Source of the DNA: Pararhizobium_B sp963760965
GTDB lineage: Bacteria; Pseudomonadota; Alphaproteobacteria; Rhizobiales; Rhizobiaceae
Assembly: GCA_963760965.1 (NCBI GenBank)
Contig: CAVXEW010000007.1
Coordinates: 1 to 64,000 of the forward strand
Reading direction: 5' to 3'
DNA length: 64,000 bases
A program made the translations under genes and the position numbers. Below, in pieces: positions 26,744-35,912 of this stretch. Under the pieces are notes generated by a model. That model searched no databases and had not been told where the DNA came from. It was given only the letters and a program-made list of their open reading frames with translations. How positions within the stretch are numbered: the first letter of the stretch is position 1; every line of letters begins with the position of its first letter.

Positions 26744-26850
26744 CTAGAGCATTTCCGGCGAAGACAGAATTGCCTTCAATGCTCTATCTCATTGTTTTCA
26801 CGCAATTCCGGGCGCAAAACCGTTTCACACTTTTGCTGGAACTGCTCTAG
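26744..26850. repeat. palindromic intergenic repeat of rhizobial type
   Basis: A 107-bp element bounded by CTAGAGCATTTCC (26744) and GGAACTGCTCTAG (end 26850), imperfect inverted repeats with one mismatch. Internal sequence contains TTCACGCAATTCCGGGCG and CCGTTTCACACTTTTGCTGG, which I recognise as the common small palindromic repeat of Rhizobiaceae chromosomes. Its right edge supplies the TAG stop codon of the next gene. Confidence 0.65.
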
Positions 26851-29800
26851 AACTTGATGCCGAGCTTGCGTCCTTCGGTCTGAACGGAGGGAACGACGTA
26901 TCGCTCACCGGACTTGAGCTTGCGAACACTGGCGCGGAACACCTTCCCGTAAAGGCGATGATCGAACGCCCTGAGAACCAGGAAATCGGAATTGTGCCCT
27001 TGCGTGATGAACGACGCCGACAAGCCGGTCCGGCAGCGTTCCGTATAGTTCGCATCCGTCTCGTAGAGGCCCATGCCAAAGAAGGTCCGGTCCTGCATGC
27101 GCTTCACATAGGACTGTGAGCGCTTAGTGATCTTGTTCTGTTCCTCGATGATACGCTGCTCATATGTGCTCGTGAATTTGGTGACGGCGTCGTAATAGGC
27201 CTGATCGCTGCCGAAGTCGCTGCGTTGCGGCATTCCGGCGTTGACGATGGCCGCGACATCGACCGGCCCGTTGGTCTTTCCAAGGTCCGGCTCTTTGCCA
27301 TCGGGCAGGCGCCACAATGTGAAATCCGTCTTCGTATTGAAACCGGGAACGCATTCGTAGTCTTTGGCAGCCTCTGCCGAAAGCTCCCAGAATTGCTGAT
27401 ATTCGTCGGTTGCAGTGGGAGCGCCGTACTTGCCCTGCACCTGGCCATAGATATCGGCCGGCGAATACTGATCCGCGGGAAGCGCGATCTGCCGGACAAT
27501 CCCCAGGATGATGCCTTTTGCAGCCGGCGGCTCGTCGAACAGGATGATCTTTTCCTTTTCTTCTTCGGTCTCGTAGAGGCGCCCGCTCGTGTAGGTCGAG
27601 ATCTTGCCTGACGCAGCACCAGTCTGCCACGCCCGGTCTGCCTGGAGCATGCGTGCGACCTTCATGTGCTTACGGATGATCTTGTCGGCTTGGTCGAAGG
27701 ACATGCCGAGTCGAATACCGAGGATATCCGGACCGAATGGCTCGATCTGCGGCGAAGCCACGGAGGGCGCGGGCGACGCCGCGGCTTCTGGCGCCGAGAG
27801 AACGCTCGTGTCGAGTTTCTCCGGCGGTCGCACGTCAAGTTTGCCGATGATCTGTCCATCGGAATCCTTTACGAAGCGCGCCGCCTGCACTTCGGCATCG
27901 AAGACGTAAATCGACTGCTTGAGCGCTTGCGCGGCGGCGTCCTTAAACTGGTAGTTCCAGCCGGCTTTCTGCGCGCGGGCGTTGAACCGCCGCTTGATGT
28001 CGTCGAACTGATCGGCGGGCAGATGGTCATCTAGATGCACGCCGGTGATTTTGACGTCGACCGCGATATTCCGCGAAAAATCGCTTTTCAGCAGGTCGGG
28101 ACGATTGTCGGGAACGGCGATGTCCTTGTCGAAGACAACGACATCGTTGAGATTGTTGGGCTGGCCAAGCATGTCGCCATTGAGCACCTGTCGATGCATC
28201 AAGTGACAGTAGTCGTCTCCCAACTGGCAGTCCGCCCGCGGACCGACGCCGTCTTCGCCCTTGTAGATGTTGGACATGTCGCCGTTTGCGAGATCCCGAA
28301 GCCACGTCGAGACATAGCCGTAATAGATGGTTCGGGAGGGCTCGTTCGCCGCCTTTTCGACAAGGTTGCAGGCCGTTGCGAATGGTTGTCCGATCACCGG
28401 GTCCTTGGACATGGCGGTGCGCGCGCGTGACTTGCACTCGCTGATCGCAAGGCTTTCATACACGCCGTCCTGCGAAGTGCTGCCCGTTTGAAGACGGATC
28501 GGCCCGGGCTCGCTGGCCGTGGCGTTCGGCAGCAGCATCGTCACGACGTCGGGCATCGCCGCGGCACGGCGGAGCGTCCAATCCTTGAAATCAGCGAGCA
28601 GCACCTTCCTCCGGCCCGCGCCTGGTTTCGCGGCGCCTCTTAAAAAGAACCGCCCCCAATCCGGCTCTTGCCGCTCGCCCTTGTACTCCGCCTCGTAATA
28701 CCATCGGCTGAGCAGCATGCGTTCGAGCATCTTGTCATCGAGTGCATCCGGCAAGAAACGCGCAATGAGCAAGTCGGCGGTTTCGGCAGTCAACCGAAGC
28801 TTGTGCCCCGGCACCTTGATCGCGGCGCCGACATTCTGCGCCTTCGTCTGCCCCCGCGCCAGAGGTGCGACATTGAAGGTCCGTTCCAGTGCCACCGAAC
28901 CGTCTGTCGTGTTGATGAAGCGCAAACGGGTCGGAAGGATATGGATCGCCACAACCTCGGTGTCGGCATCGACCGGGACCACCTCCGTGCTTTCGATGGC
29001 GAAGTCGAAATCCACCGGATATTGCCAGTCGGAGTTGCCGTAAATGAGTTTGGCGTCTTCGGCGCTCAAGCGCGGGACGTAATTGCTGAGCAGACTGGGC
29101 AAGACCAGCACCGGCAGGCGCTTCTTGCCTCTGTTTGAGAGGTAGCGTGTGTCGAAGGCGACATCGTTTCCGTAGGAGCCGAAATTCGGCCGCAGCAACT
29201 GGTCGGGCACGAAGCCGCGCGCGACAAGCGCGTCGATGTCCTTGCCGGACCGATCGCTCAGCCCGATCCTGGCATCGAAGTCTCCTGCCTTGCGATTGAT
29301 CAGGAATTCGCCTGTTTGCACGAACTGCTTCGGCAGGGCCCTGGCGCGGGCCAGCATCCATTGCTTGAAAGTCGCAAGCTGCTGATCGGTCAAACCGTTG
29401 ACCGGATCGACCCCCGGTGGGGCGAAGGGGACATAGTCCGGCGCGTACTCGTCCCTCTTCACGTCCTTCAATGTGCCGTCGACATATCCAAGCGCTTCGC
29501 GGCTGTAGTAATATTTGTCATATTGGAGATTTCGCCGGGCCAGCCACTCCCAGGCATCGCGGTCGATCACGTCACCCGACTGGCCAAGCAGCAGCATCGC
29601 CACCGACAGCTCGTCGAGCCGCTGACGGGACGGCACTGGAAAATTGTTCGGCACACCGCTCAACATCACCGCGGAGTGCGGGTGTCTGACCGGAAATTCG
29701 TGGACGAGCCGGGTCAGTCGCGGATCGGCATAGAGCGCAATGGATGTGACCCCGATGCGCAGCGGCGTCAGCGCATTCTGCTGATCGTTGCCCTGCCTGT

Positions 29801-31256
29801 TGCGCATTTCCCGCGCCGGCGAGACTGAAATCCCGATCGCCATGTACAGCCTGCGCGAACCGCCGAGCCCGGGTTTCAGAACCGGGACGACCTCGCGTTC
29901 AGCCCGCTGCGGATCGATCTTCCAGAAGGTCGGCAATTCGACGTCGAGAGGCATGTGGCCCGCCGATTCGATGCCTTCCATGCAGGTCGAGCGCGGCAGG
30001 ACGATCCTTACGTCAACGCTGTTGACCGGAAAGCCGCCGCGCTTGTCGTCATACCGATCCAGGAAGACGGCTCCCGACACATACATGAACTGCAGCGGAA
30101 AGTGCGGAGCCTGCGCGACCAGGTTGGGAAGAACCTCGTTGGCAAACGCCTGTTTCGCGCGCTGAACCTCGAATTCGTTCGTGCCGGACCCGCGCCACAG
30201 CAGGGTGCCGGGGGTAAAGCCCCGCGCCATATCGGTGTTGTCCGTCACCCTCAAGTAGCGGTCGCGACGGGCCTTGGACAGAAAGTTCCTTGCGAAGCAC
30301 AAACCGACGTCGTTCCCGCCGATGCCGCGTCTCGCCAGTTCGGGATCGAGCCCGAGCCGCGCAAGGTCGAACAGCCGAACAAGCGCTGCCTGCTGCCTAT
30401 CAGTCAGGATGTTGGCATGGGCAGCATATTGGTCTGCGATGACCGGGAGGCCGTTGATGGTCTTCAACCCGAACTGCTGCACCACGTTCGTGGTTTCGGC
30501 GGTCAGTCTCGTCGCCGGAATGTCCGCCGTACCGGCCGGCTGCTGAACCGCCGGCGAACGAACCCCCTCGCCGGCGCTGTTCAACGCGGCGATCCGGCTG
30601 CGGTAGGCCGACGCGATACACACAACGTCGCCGCCGCACGCTTCGCGCCGAGCGATCCACTTGCGCTCGGCAGATCGCAACTGCTCCGCGCCAGCCGCGT
30701 CGGCACTGGCCAGGGCGTCGCTGTAGACGCCGTCGAGTTGCCGGTCGAGCGCCCCCAACTCCGGCGACCCGCACACTGCACTCTCCACCGCCCGCGTGAC
30801 CGCCCGGCAGTCGAAAGCCGGCCCGGCGTCCTGCCCCTGCGCGGTCGCGGCCTGCCCCGCCGCAATCGCGGCCTGGCCTGCGGCGCGCAGCGCCGCGAGC
30901 ACGCTGGCGTCGATCTGGCCGTTCACAGCGCGGCCGGTGTTGCGCTGAAATGCCATGATCGCGTTTCGCGTCTTTCTGCCCATCTCTCCGTCGACCCGTC
31001 CGGCCGAATAGCCAAGTCGGTTCAGAAGTTGCTGCGCCTCGGCGATTTGTGCTTTGCCGACCACAGAGGCGGACACGTTTCGGCCGATTTCGATGGCTGG
31101 TGGTGGCGACCTGTCGGGCAGACGCTGGTTCAGCATCCGAGTTCTGAAGCGCTGCAGATCATTGGTGGTCGATTGCGCAGACGTCGGAAGTGCAACAAGA
31201 GAATTTGCCAGGAATCCGACAACGGCGGAAATGCCGAGAATGGTAAATCGAGACAT
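26847..31256 (-). CDS. giant secreted protein with peptidoglycan-binding and LprI-like domains
   Basis: A 1469-residue protein. Residues 1-28 are a signal peptide (cleavage about TSAQ-S). Residues 65-123 form a PG_binding_1 domain (AQQLLNRLGYSAGRVDGEMG, NAIMAFQRNTGRAVNGQID). Residues 149-225 form an LprI/DUF1311-like domain with four cysteines (150, 162, 207, 213) and the motif AERKWIARREACGG. About 1240 residues without recognised domain follow; they are soluble, with no clear membrane segment and no obvious internal repeat. The last 270 residues look like a separate domain beginning GPDILGIRLGMSFDQADKII. LprI-type domains occur in lysozyme inhibitors, so a periplasmic envelope role is plausible. 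Start ATG with GGGGGAG upstream. Confidence 0.85.
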   Translation of the reverse strand: MSRFTILGISAVVGFLANSLVALPTSAQSTTNDLQRFRTRMLNQRLPDRSPPPAIEIGRNVSASVVGKAQIAEAQQLLNRLGYSAGRVDGEMGRKTRNAIMAFQRNTGRAVNGQIDASVLAALRAAGQAAIAAGQAATAQGQDAGPAFDCRAVTRAVESAVCGSPELGALDRQLDGVYSDALASADAAGAEQLRSAERKWIARREACGGDVVCIASAYRSRIAALNSAGEGVRSPAVQQPAGTADIPATRLTAETTNVVQQFGLKTINGLPVIADQYAAHANILTDRQQAALVRLFDLARLGLDPELARRGIGGNDVGLCFARNFLSKARRDRYLRVTDNTDMARGFTPGTLLWRGSGTNEFEVQRAKQAFANEVLPNLVAQAPHFPLQFMYVSGAVFLDRYDDKRGGFPVNSVDVRIVLPRSTCMEGIESAGHMPLDVELPTFWKIDPQRAEREVVPVLKPGLGGSRRLYMAIGISVSPAREMRNRQGNDQQNALTPLRIGVTSIALYADPRLTRLVHEFPVRHPHSAVMLSGVPNNFPVPSRQRLDELSVAMLLLGQSGDVIDRDAWEWLARRNLQYDKYYYSREALGYVDGTLKDVKRDEYAPDYVPFAPPGVDPVNGLTDQQLATFKQWMLARARALPKQFVQTGEFLINRKAGDFDARIGLSDRSGKDIDALVARGFVPDQLLRPNFGSYGNDVAFDTRYLSNRGKKRLPVLVLPSLLSNYVPRLSAEDAKLIYGNSDWQYPVDFDFAIESTEVVPVDADTEVVAIHILPTRLRFINTTDGSVALERTFNVAPLARGQTKAQNVGAAIKVPGHKLRLTAETADLLIARFLPDALDDKMLERMLLSRWYYEAEYKGERQEPDWGRFFLRGAAKPGAGRRKVLLADFKDWTLRRAAAMPDVVTMLLPNATASEPGPIRLQTGSTSQDGVYESLAISECKSRARTAMSKDPVIGQPFATACNLVEKAANEPSRTIYYGYVSTWLRDLANGDMSNIYKGEDGVGPRADCQLGDDYCHLMHRQVLNGDMLGQPNNLNDVVVFDKDIAVPDNRPDLLKSDFSRNIAVDVKITGVHLDDHLPADQFDDIKRRFNARAQKAGWNYQFKDAAAQALKQSIYVFDAEVQAARFVKDSDGQIIGKLDVRPPEKLDTSVLSAPEAAASPAPSVASPQIEPFGPDILGIRLGMSFDQADKIIRKHMKVARMLQADRAWQTGAASGKISTYTSGRLYETEEEKEKIILFDEPPAAKGIILGIVRQIALPADQYSPADIYGQVQGKYGAPTATDEYQQFWELSAEAAKDYECVPGFNTKTDFTLWRLPDGKEPDLGKTNGPVDVAAIVNAGMPQRSDFGSDQAYYDAVTKFTSTYEQRIIEEQNKITKRSQSYVKRMQDRTFFGMGLYETDANYTERCRTGLSASFITQGHNSDFLVLRAFDHRLYGKVFRASVRKLKSGERYVVPSVQTEGRKLGIKF

Positions 31257-31433
31257 AACTCCCCCCTGCAGAAGCGGGTCAGAGGCCCTTTATATTAATA
31301 TTATCAAAATATGACCGCGCATGCGACCTCGGCGTTTACAATTGACGACGACCCCTCCGATTGTCATCGTGCCAATCGGACGGAGCACTTACGAAAGCCG
31401 GGCGGGCCCTCCACATCGTGGAGGGGACTGCCG

Positions 31434-31973
31434 ATGACCGACACCGCGATTGTCGCCCGTCCGGTTGGCGCACGCCTTGCGACGACGACAATCTTTCTGA
31501 TCAACGCCGTCGGCATCGGCGGCTGGGCCGCATCCATCCCAGCGCTTCGCGACTCACTGCATCTTACGGATGCGAAGCTCTCGCCTTGTCTGATCGCCTT
31601 TTCGGGCGGAAGTATCATCGGCATGCCGACGGCCGGTCAGCTGGTGGCACGACTTGGTAGCCGGACAACGACGATCCTATTCACCGTGACGTTCGTTCTG
31701 AGCATGGTATTGCCAGGACTTGCTACGTCGCTTCCCCTGCTGATCGCCGCGGCTTTTGTCTTCGGCGTGGGCAAGGAGTTTCTGGACATCGCCATGAACA
31801 CCTACGCCGCGGTTCTCCAGCATGCCTGGGGCGCCCCGATCATGTCCTCGTTCCACGCCGCCTTCAGTGTTGGCGGCCTGATCGGGTCCGTGAGTATGGG
31901 CTTGCTGTTTTCGGGCGGCTTCTCCGTATCGCGCAAGGCGCCTCACGCCGCGCAGCTTGAGAACGTCGGCTGA
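31434..31973 (+). CDS. MFS transporter, N-terminal half only
   Basis: The first five to six transmembrane helices of a major facilitator protein. Blocks include TTTIFLINAVGIGGWAASIP, the A-like motif GQLVARLGSRTT after helix 2, and AAFVFGVGKEFLDIAMNTYA, the latter like fucose/sugar-permease-type MFS members. At about 31920 the frame leaves the family (SRKAPHAAQL...) and stops at 31973; a complete protein needs about 390 residues. ATG 31434 follows GAGGGGACTG. Almost certainly non-functional. Confidence 0.7.
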   Translation: MTDTAIVARPVGARLATTTIFLINAVGIGGWAASIPALRDSLHLTDAKLSPCLIAFSGGSIIGMPTAGQLVARLGSRTTTILFTVTFVLSMVLPGLATSLPLLIAAAFVFGVGKEFLDIAMNTYAAVLQHAWGAPIMSSFHAAFSVGGLIGSVSMGLLFSGGFSVSRKAPHAAQLENVG

Positions 31974-33160
31974 AAGGAGCCGGGAGGAACCCACCGCGTC
32001 GTGAGTTCCAACCGGCGAAACCGAGTCATCCCATGCTTGGTGCATCGACGCCTCGCAAGGGAACAACGTCGTGGAACTTTCCGCTCGCGGTGAATTCCGG
32101 CGCCTCCTGGCTTTCCCGTACCGCGACATGCGTCTTGGTGAAACCGGACACAATCGCCGAGATCATATCGGATGAAGGGTTGAACCTCGTTGGCAAGCAC
32201 CGTCAGGAGCACGGTCGCGGACAACATACCATCCGGAACGGGCTGAAAGGCTTCGTCGACTGCCTCGAGGATGACCCAGTTTTCGTTCAGGTGTTTCCGC
32301 CCATGGCTGCACGTAAACGCCAGCGCAAGGCATTCGGTGCAACCATAGAAGTCGGCAATGCCGTATCTCAGAGATGGGTAGGCTCGCAGGGCCTTTGCGC
32401 GCAGATCCTCCGTGAGGTTCTCGCCGCCGGCACTGAAGAGCGCCGGTGCGATCCGCAGCCTTCCGGCCTCCTTTTCTCTTGCAAGGATGGCAAGCATGCT
32501 GGGGTACGTCACGATCCAAGCGACGTTCGGGATCGCATTGAGCGCATCGACCAGCCGGTCGATCGGCTGCTCGGCCTCGATGAAGGTCAACCCCAATCCC
32601 TTCGCCAGAGCCGGGTTGAGCCGTTGCATCAGCTTGTTGCGCCCGTTGCGGGCGAAGTGACCGTTCCCGCCGGTGATCGTCACCCTAACACCGAGCTTGC
32701 GGACTTCGCGGATGAGCCTCCAGTGGTACCGCTCGAAGCGCGCCATCGTGATCCCGTAGTAGTATTCCAGGAACGATGAGGGCAGGACGATGACCGCGGG
32801 CTCCCCCGATGTGCCGGAGGTCTGGAAAACGGCGACATCGTTGATCGGTACACCCGCATTTCCGATGTGCCGGAGATGCGCGCGTGCCCTTTCAAGGGGA
32901 AGAGAGCGGATCGTCAGCCACTCATCAAATGCCCGCATGAGATCGGGTTTGCGCGCAACCGGCAAATCGGAAAGCTTGATCTCGCTCGTCGGGGGCAGAT
33001 CGGCATAGAGCTTCTGGAAAAAGGGTGAGCCGCGCCGCGCCTTTTCCACAAGGCGCCTTAGATTGCGACGTTGCCTGGCTTCAATACGCTTTCGTCCTCC
33101 CCAGCCCGTCCAAAACCCGGCCGCAAAGTATCCGAATGCTTTTGTAAGGCTGAAAAGCAT
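31943..33160 (-). CDS. PaaK/CapK-like adenylate-forming enzyme, 3' end degenerate
   Basis: Related to phenylacetate-CoA ligases and the capsule-linked CapK proteins. It shows RRNLRRLVEKARRGSPFFQK, the AMP-binding P-loop FQTSGTSGEPAVIV, and the A5-type motif YGCTECLALAF. The AMP-sugar motif IRYDLGDCVRF is also present. After that motif the family reading seems to continue in another frame (EAPEFTASGKFHDVV). The frame given here runs on into Arg-rich sequence that overlaps the broken MFS gene. The C-terminal lid domain is therefore lost or scrambled and activity is doubtful. About 345 of 406 residues are good. Confidence 0.65.
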   Translation of the reverse strand: MLFSLTKAFGYFAAGFWTGWGGRKRIEARQRRNLRRLVEKARRGSPFFQKLYADLPPTSEIKLSDLPVARKPDLMRAFDEWLTIRSLPLERARAHLRHIGNAGVPINDVAVFQTSGTSGEPAVIVLPSSFLEYYYGITMARFERYHWRLIREVRKLGVRVTITGGNGHFARNGRNKLMQRLNPALAKGLGLTFIEAEQPIDRLVDALNAIPNVAWIVTYPSMLAILAREKEAGRLRIAPALFSAGGENLTEDLRAKALRAYPSLRYGIADFYGCTECLALAFTCSHGRKHLNENWVILEAVDEAFQPVPDGMLSATVLLTVLANEVQPFIRYDLGDCVRFHQDACRGTGKPGGAGIHRERKVPRRCSLARRRCTKHGMTRFRRLELTTRWVPPGSFQPTFSSCAA

Positions 33161-33513
33161 ATTTCCAGGTGAGGCCTTTCTTCGCTCCGAGAGAAAATAC
33201 TTGTCAGGCGAAGACTACAGCATGGAGATTATGCGAAAATTGACCTTTGTCACAACGCAAAGACCCGCTGGATGACGGTCAAGCAGCATACCGCGGCAAC
33301 AGGGATCCGGGCAGCGACGCCGCACGTCCGAGACGTCCGAAGTGCGGCCGACCGATCTGCCCGATACCTGCGCCTGGGAACGAATGGCATGTGTGCAGTC
33401 GCTGCGTCGCGGCGGCCTTGACCATGGAGACTGTCGGGAGTGGGTCGTCCTTTAACAGGTGAGACCACGAACCCTCCCTGCGAAGCCGTCGCCACCCTGA
33501 CGAACGCCATTCG
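33161..33513. other. intergenic region, nothing recognised
   Basis: About 350 bases upstream of the PaaK-like gene. The first 90 are AT-richer and may carry its promoter. The rest reads as short Arg/Ser-rich frames with no family resemblance, probably decayed sequence. Confidence 0.35.
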
Positions 33514-33890
33514 TCAGCGTGGACGTATTGCGACGATCCCGGTCTTCTGTTCAGTCTTGACGTAGCGGAACGCGTCCACGATGTCTTCAAGGGCGTAGGA
33601 TTTGTCGGAGACGCCCCGGCACTCACCCCGTGCCATCAGTCGCCTTCCCCGACAACGGCCGGATCGAACGAAGATCGTCCGGAATGCGCGCAATCGCGCC
33701 ATCAGCGGGCACGCAGAGATATTCGGCATGTGCCCCGAATTCGTCGGGTGAGATTCCGAAAACCCGGTCGCCCACCCTGAAGGCCGAGACGCCATCACCG
33801 AGGGCATCGTCGACGCCCGCGAAATCCGTCCCGAGCGTCCGCATTCTCGGCCCGAGTAGCCCGGTCATCGCGCGCGAAGAACGGGTGCCC
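33514..33890 (-). pseudogene. zinc-type alcohol dehydrogenase/quinone reductase, internal deletion
   Basis: Two joined pieces of one MDR protein. The 5' piece reads MRTLGTDFAGVDDALGDGVS, FRVGDRVFGISPDEFGAHAE and YLCVPADGAIARIPDDL. The 3' piece reads SDKSYALEDIVDAFRYVKTE and QKTGIVAIRP up to a stop at 33514. The cofactor-binding middle (about 150 residues) is missing, the two pieces are in different frames, and the first 50 residues are also gone. The 5' side abuts the integrase fragment at about 33870-33890. Confidence 0.65.
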
Positions 33891-34212
33891 GCGTAACGTG
33901 GCTATTCTTCAGCAGTTCCTCGTAGCGCTGCCGGGCGATGAGCCGCTCGCTGGAGATCGGCCATTCGTCCTTCAGATAGCCCTCAAGTGTCCTGACGTTC
34001 TTCGCGAACAGGGACGGATAATCGATGCTGTCATTCATGCGATGGAACCATGCGAGGACTTCGACGAGCCGGAGCTTGGCTTCGCGATAACACGTCGTCT
34101 TTAACGAAGCCCTGTAGAGGGGCCTGCCGATCAGGCCGGCGACGGCGGTCGAGAACCGGATCTGGATCGAATAGCGGCCTTCTCGCCGCTGCAGGTATGA
34201 GGCACAAGCCAT
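33865..34212 (-). pseudogene. phage-type site-specific integrase, N-terminal fragment
   Basis: The first 105 residues of a tyrosine recombinase with a DUF6538-like N-terminus: MACASYLQRREGRYSIQIRF, GLIGRPLYRASLKTTCYREA, KLRLVEVLAWFHRMNDSIDY and ISSERLIARQRYEELLKN. The catalytic domain with the R-H-R-Y residues is absent and the fragment ends against alcohol dehydrogenase sequence. It marks the former end of an integrated element; AT-rich DNA with a tRNA-like stretch lies just upstream. Confidence 0.7.
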
Positions 34213-34302
34213 GTCTTCTCCGCGTACATGTGCTCGATACGTACGCGATTTCCGAGAGATTGACCTAGCTTCAACCCATTGGGATTACTGGGAAAACCCG
34301 AA

Positions 34303-34337
34303 TGGTAGCGGAGGAGGGAAGCGAGCCCCTCAACCTG
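34303..34337 (-). other. possible tRNA 3'-end remnant (old attachment site)
   Basis: On the minus strand the stretch reads a GAGGG/CCCTC stem around a GCTCGCTT loop and ends CCTCCTCCGCTACCA, closely like the T-arm, acceptor strand and CCA of a bacterial tRNA. The loop departs from the TTCGANTC consensus and no anticodon arm is found upstream, so it is not a working tRNA. Its place next to an integrase start suits a decayed att site. Confidence 0.3.
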
Positions 34338-34428
34338 TTGAAATTAAAAAATCTTTGCCAAAAACTTCTTCATCAGGCGTTCAGTTATGTTCACAAGTAC
34401 GTCTTTTATCACAGACGCCCTACGTTGA

Positions 34429-34455
34429 GAGCCCCTGCCGAACGGGGGCTCGGTT
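34429..34455 (+). terminator. hairpin with short T-rich tail
   Basis: GAGCCCC (34429-34435) pairs with GGGGCTC (34445-34451) over a 9-base loop and is followed by GGTTCTTT. It looks like a weak Rho-independent terminator, but no complete gene ends just before it. The surrounding 34213-34670 holds AT-rich DNA without a supported gene. Confidence 0.3.
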
Positions 34456-34670
34456 CTTTCCACCCAATCGCGGAAATGATTTCCGCTTTGCGTCCCGTTT
34501 TCGGTCGTTCACACCGCTCGTCGAAGCTCCTGAAAGCTGCCCTTCTGTAGGCTAAAGAGAAATGTCCGATGAATCGGACGGCGATCATAGCGCGAGACCA
34601 TCAGTAAAGGAAAACACAACGAGAGACTGAAGTTTCGCGATAGGAATCTGCTATCCTTTCGAGCAGAGGT

Positions 34671-34787
34671 GACCTCTTCGCGGCATCCACGCTGGCGGAA
34701 ATTGCCATTCTGGAGCAACTGGCGACGGCCAGGTTGATCGATGATCCGTATGGGCTGCGCGACAACTTCGTTTTCTGCGCACGGTGA
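34671..34787 (+). pseudogene. C-terminal fragment of an unrecognised protein
   Basis: A plus-strand frame without start reads DLFAASTLAEIAILEQLATA and RLIDDPYGLRDNFVFCAR, ending with TGA at 34787. Composition is clearly coding-like (amphipathic helix, then a turn) but the family is not recognised. It is followed after 46 bases by the IS630 remnant, which probably cut off its neighbour genes. Confidence 0.3.
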
Positions 34788-34833
34788 AGTCAATCCACGC
34801 CGTTATGTTTAGCCACTGCCGGGTGCATCGGAA

Positions 34834-35388
34834 TTGAGGTGCCGCAAGGCCCATCCCGACAAGCGGATCGAGCTGTGGTTCGAGGACGAGGGGCGGGTCG
34901 GCCAGAAGGGCCGGCTGTGTCATCGCTGGTGGACCCGCGGTGAACGCCCGCCGGGCCCGTGCGACCAACGCTTCGACTGGACCTACATCTTCGGAGCCGT
35001 CGCACCGGAAACGGGACGCTCCTTCGCGCTCGTGCTGCCCTTCGTCAACAAGGAGATGATGAACCTCTTCCTGGCCGAGTTTTCGAAGACCATCGCCGCC
35101 GACGCGCACGCTGTCATGGTCCTCGACGGAGCCGGCTGGCATGGCCCGACCACGCTCGACGTGCCCGACAACATCACCCTGGTGCCGCTGCCGCCCTACA
35201 GTCCCGAGCTCAATCCCGTGGAGCGCCTCTGGCTCTACTTGAAGGAATCCTGCCTCAGCCTGCGCTTTTTCCCCGATCAGAGGGCCATCATCGATGCGTG
35301 CTGCCAAGCCTGGAACCGAGCGACCGCCGATGTCGACCGCATCATTTCGCTCTGCAACTACCCGTGGATCAGGGCGCTGTCTTCATAG
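34834..35388 (+). pseudogene. IS630-family transposase, N-terminus missing
   Basis: 184 residues containing the full DDE domain of an IS630-type transposase: KRIELWFEDEGRVGQ (first Asp), HAVMVLDGAGWHGP (second Asp) and PYSPELNPVERLWLYLKE (Glu). The N-terminal helix-turn-helix part (about 150 residues) is absent, and the frame opens only from a TTG at 34834 without a good ribosome binding site. Probably a dead fragment, of a different IS630 subgroup from the copy near 51 kb. Confidence 0.8.
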
Positions 35389-35440
35389 GCTCGCCGGTAT
35401 AAATCTCCATCCGTTGATGATATTCGTCGATTGAGCCGCT

Positions 35441-35881
35441 TCATTTTCCGGTCAACCGCTTGCTGAGGGCCCTTATACCCGCAGCGAAGGTGTTCTGCCC
35501 GACTTGCTCCCTGATCGCCTCCAGATTTTCCCGCGCGACATCGAAACTCGCCGACCATTCCACGAAGGTGGCGTTCCCTTCGGTGATCGGTTTGCATTGA
35601 AAGGTTGCTACATAGTTCTCTATGGGCATGGGAGAGACGATGATCTCGTACATGAAGTAGCGTTCGCGGTCGCTCATCGCCAGCAGACGTTCACGCAAGC
35701 GTCCGCCGTTCGTGAGCGAAAAGTTTCGCACACATCCGATCTGGTCGCTCGGCTTACCGTCCTCGATCTCGCTTTCCGCGATGATCGGGTGCCATTCATG
35801 ATGCCCGTTGAAGTCACGGGCGTAGGCCCAGAATTCCTCGACAGGCACGTCGACTACACCACTTACGTAGACCTCTGCCAT
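35441..35881 (-). CDS. SRPBCC-fold protein
   Basis: A 146-residue START/Bet v1-like protein with a hydrophobic ligand cavity. It starts MAEVYVSGVVDVPVEEFWAY, then has FNGHHEWHPIIAESEIEDG and VRNFSLTNGGRLRERL, with the long C-terminal helix from FAAGIRALSKRL. Bacterial members bind or cyclise small aromatic or lipid ligands. Strong GGAAGGGGAGG upstream of the ATG. It is the last gene of the operon running from the binding protein at 41136, 31 bases after the barrel gene, so it probably handles a pathway intermediate. Confidence 0.82.
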   Translation of the reverse strand: MAEVYVSGVVDVPVEEFWAYARDFNGHHEWHPIIAESEIEDGKPSDQIGCVRNFSLTNGGRLRERLLAMSDRERYFMYEIIVSPMPIENYVATFQCKPITEGNATFVEWSASFDVARENLEAIREQVGQNTFAAGIRALSKRLTGK

Positions 35882-35912
35882 GATTTCCTCCCCTTCCTGT
35901 CCCTGACGTTCA

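Noticed and set aside
34303..34337. A complete tRNA gene
   Set aside because: Only a T-arm/acceptor-like 3' part is seen; loop sequence is off consensus and no D-arm or anticodon arm precedes it.
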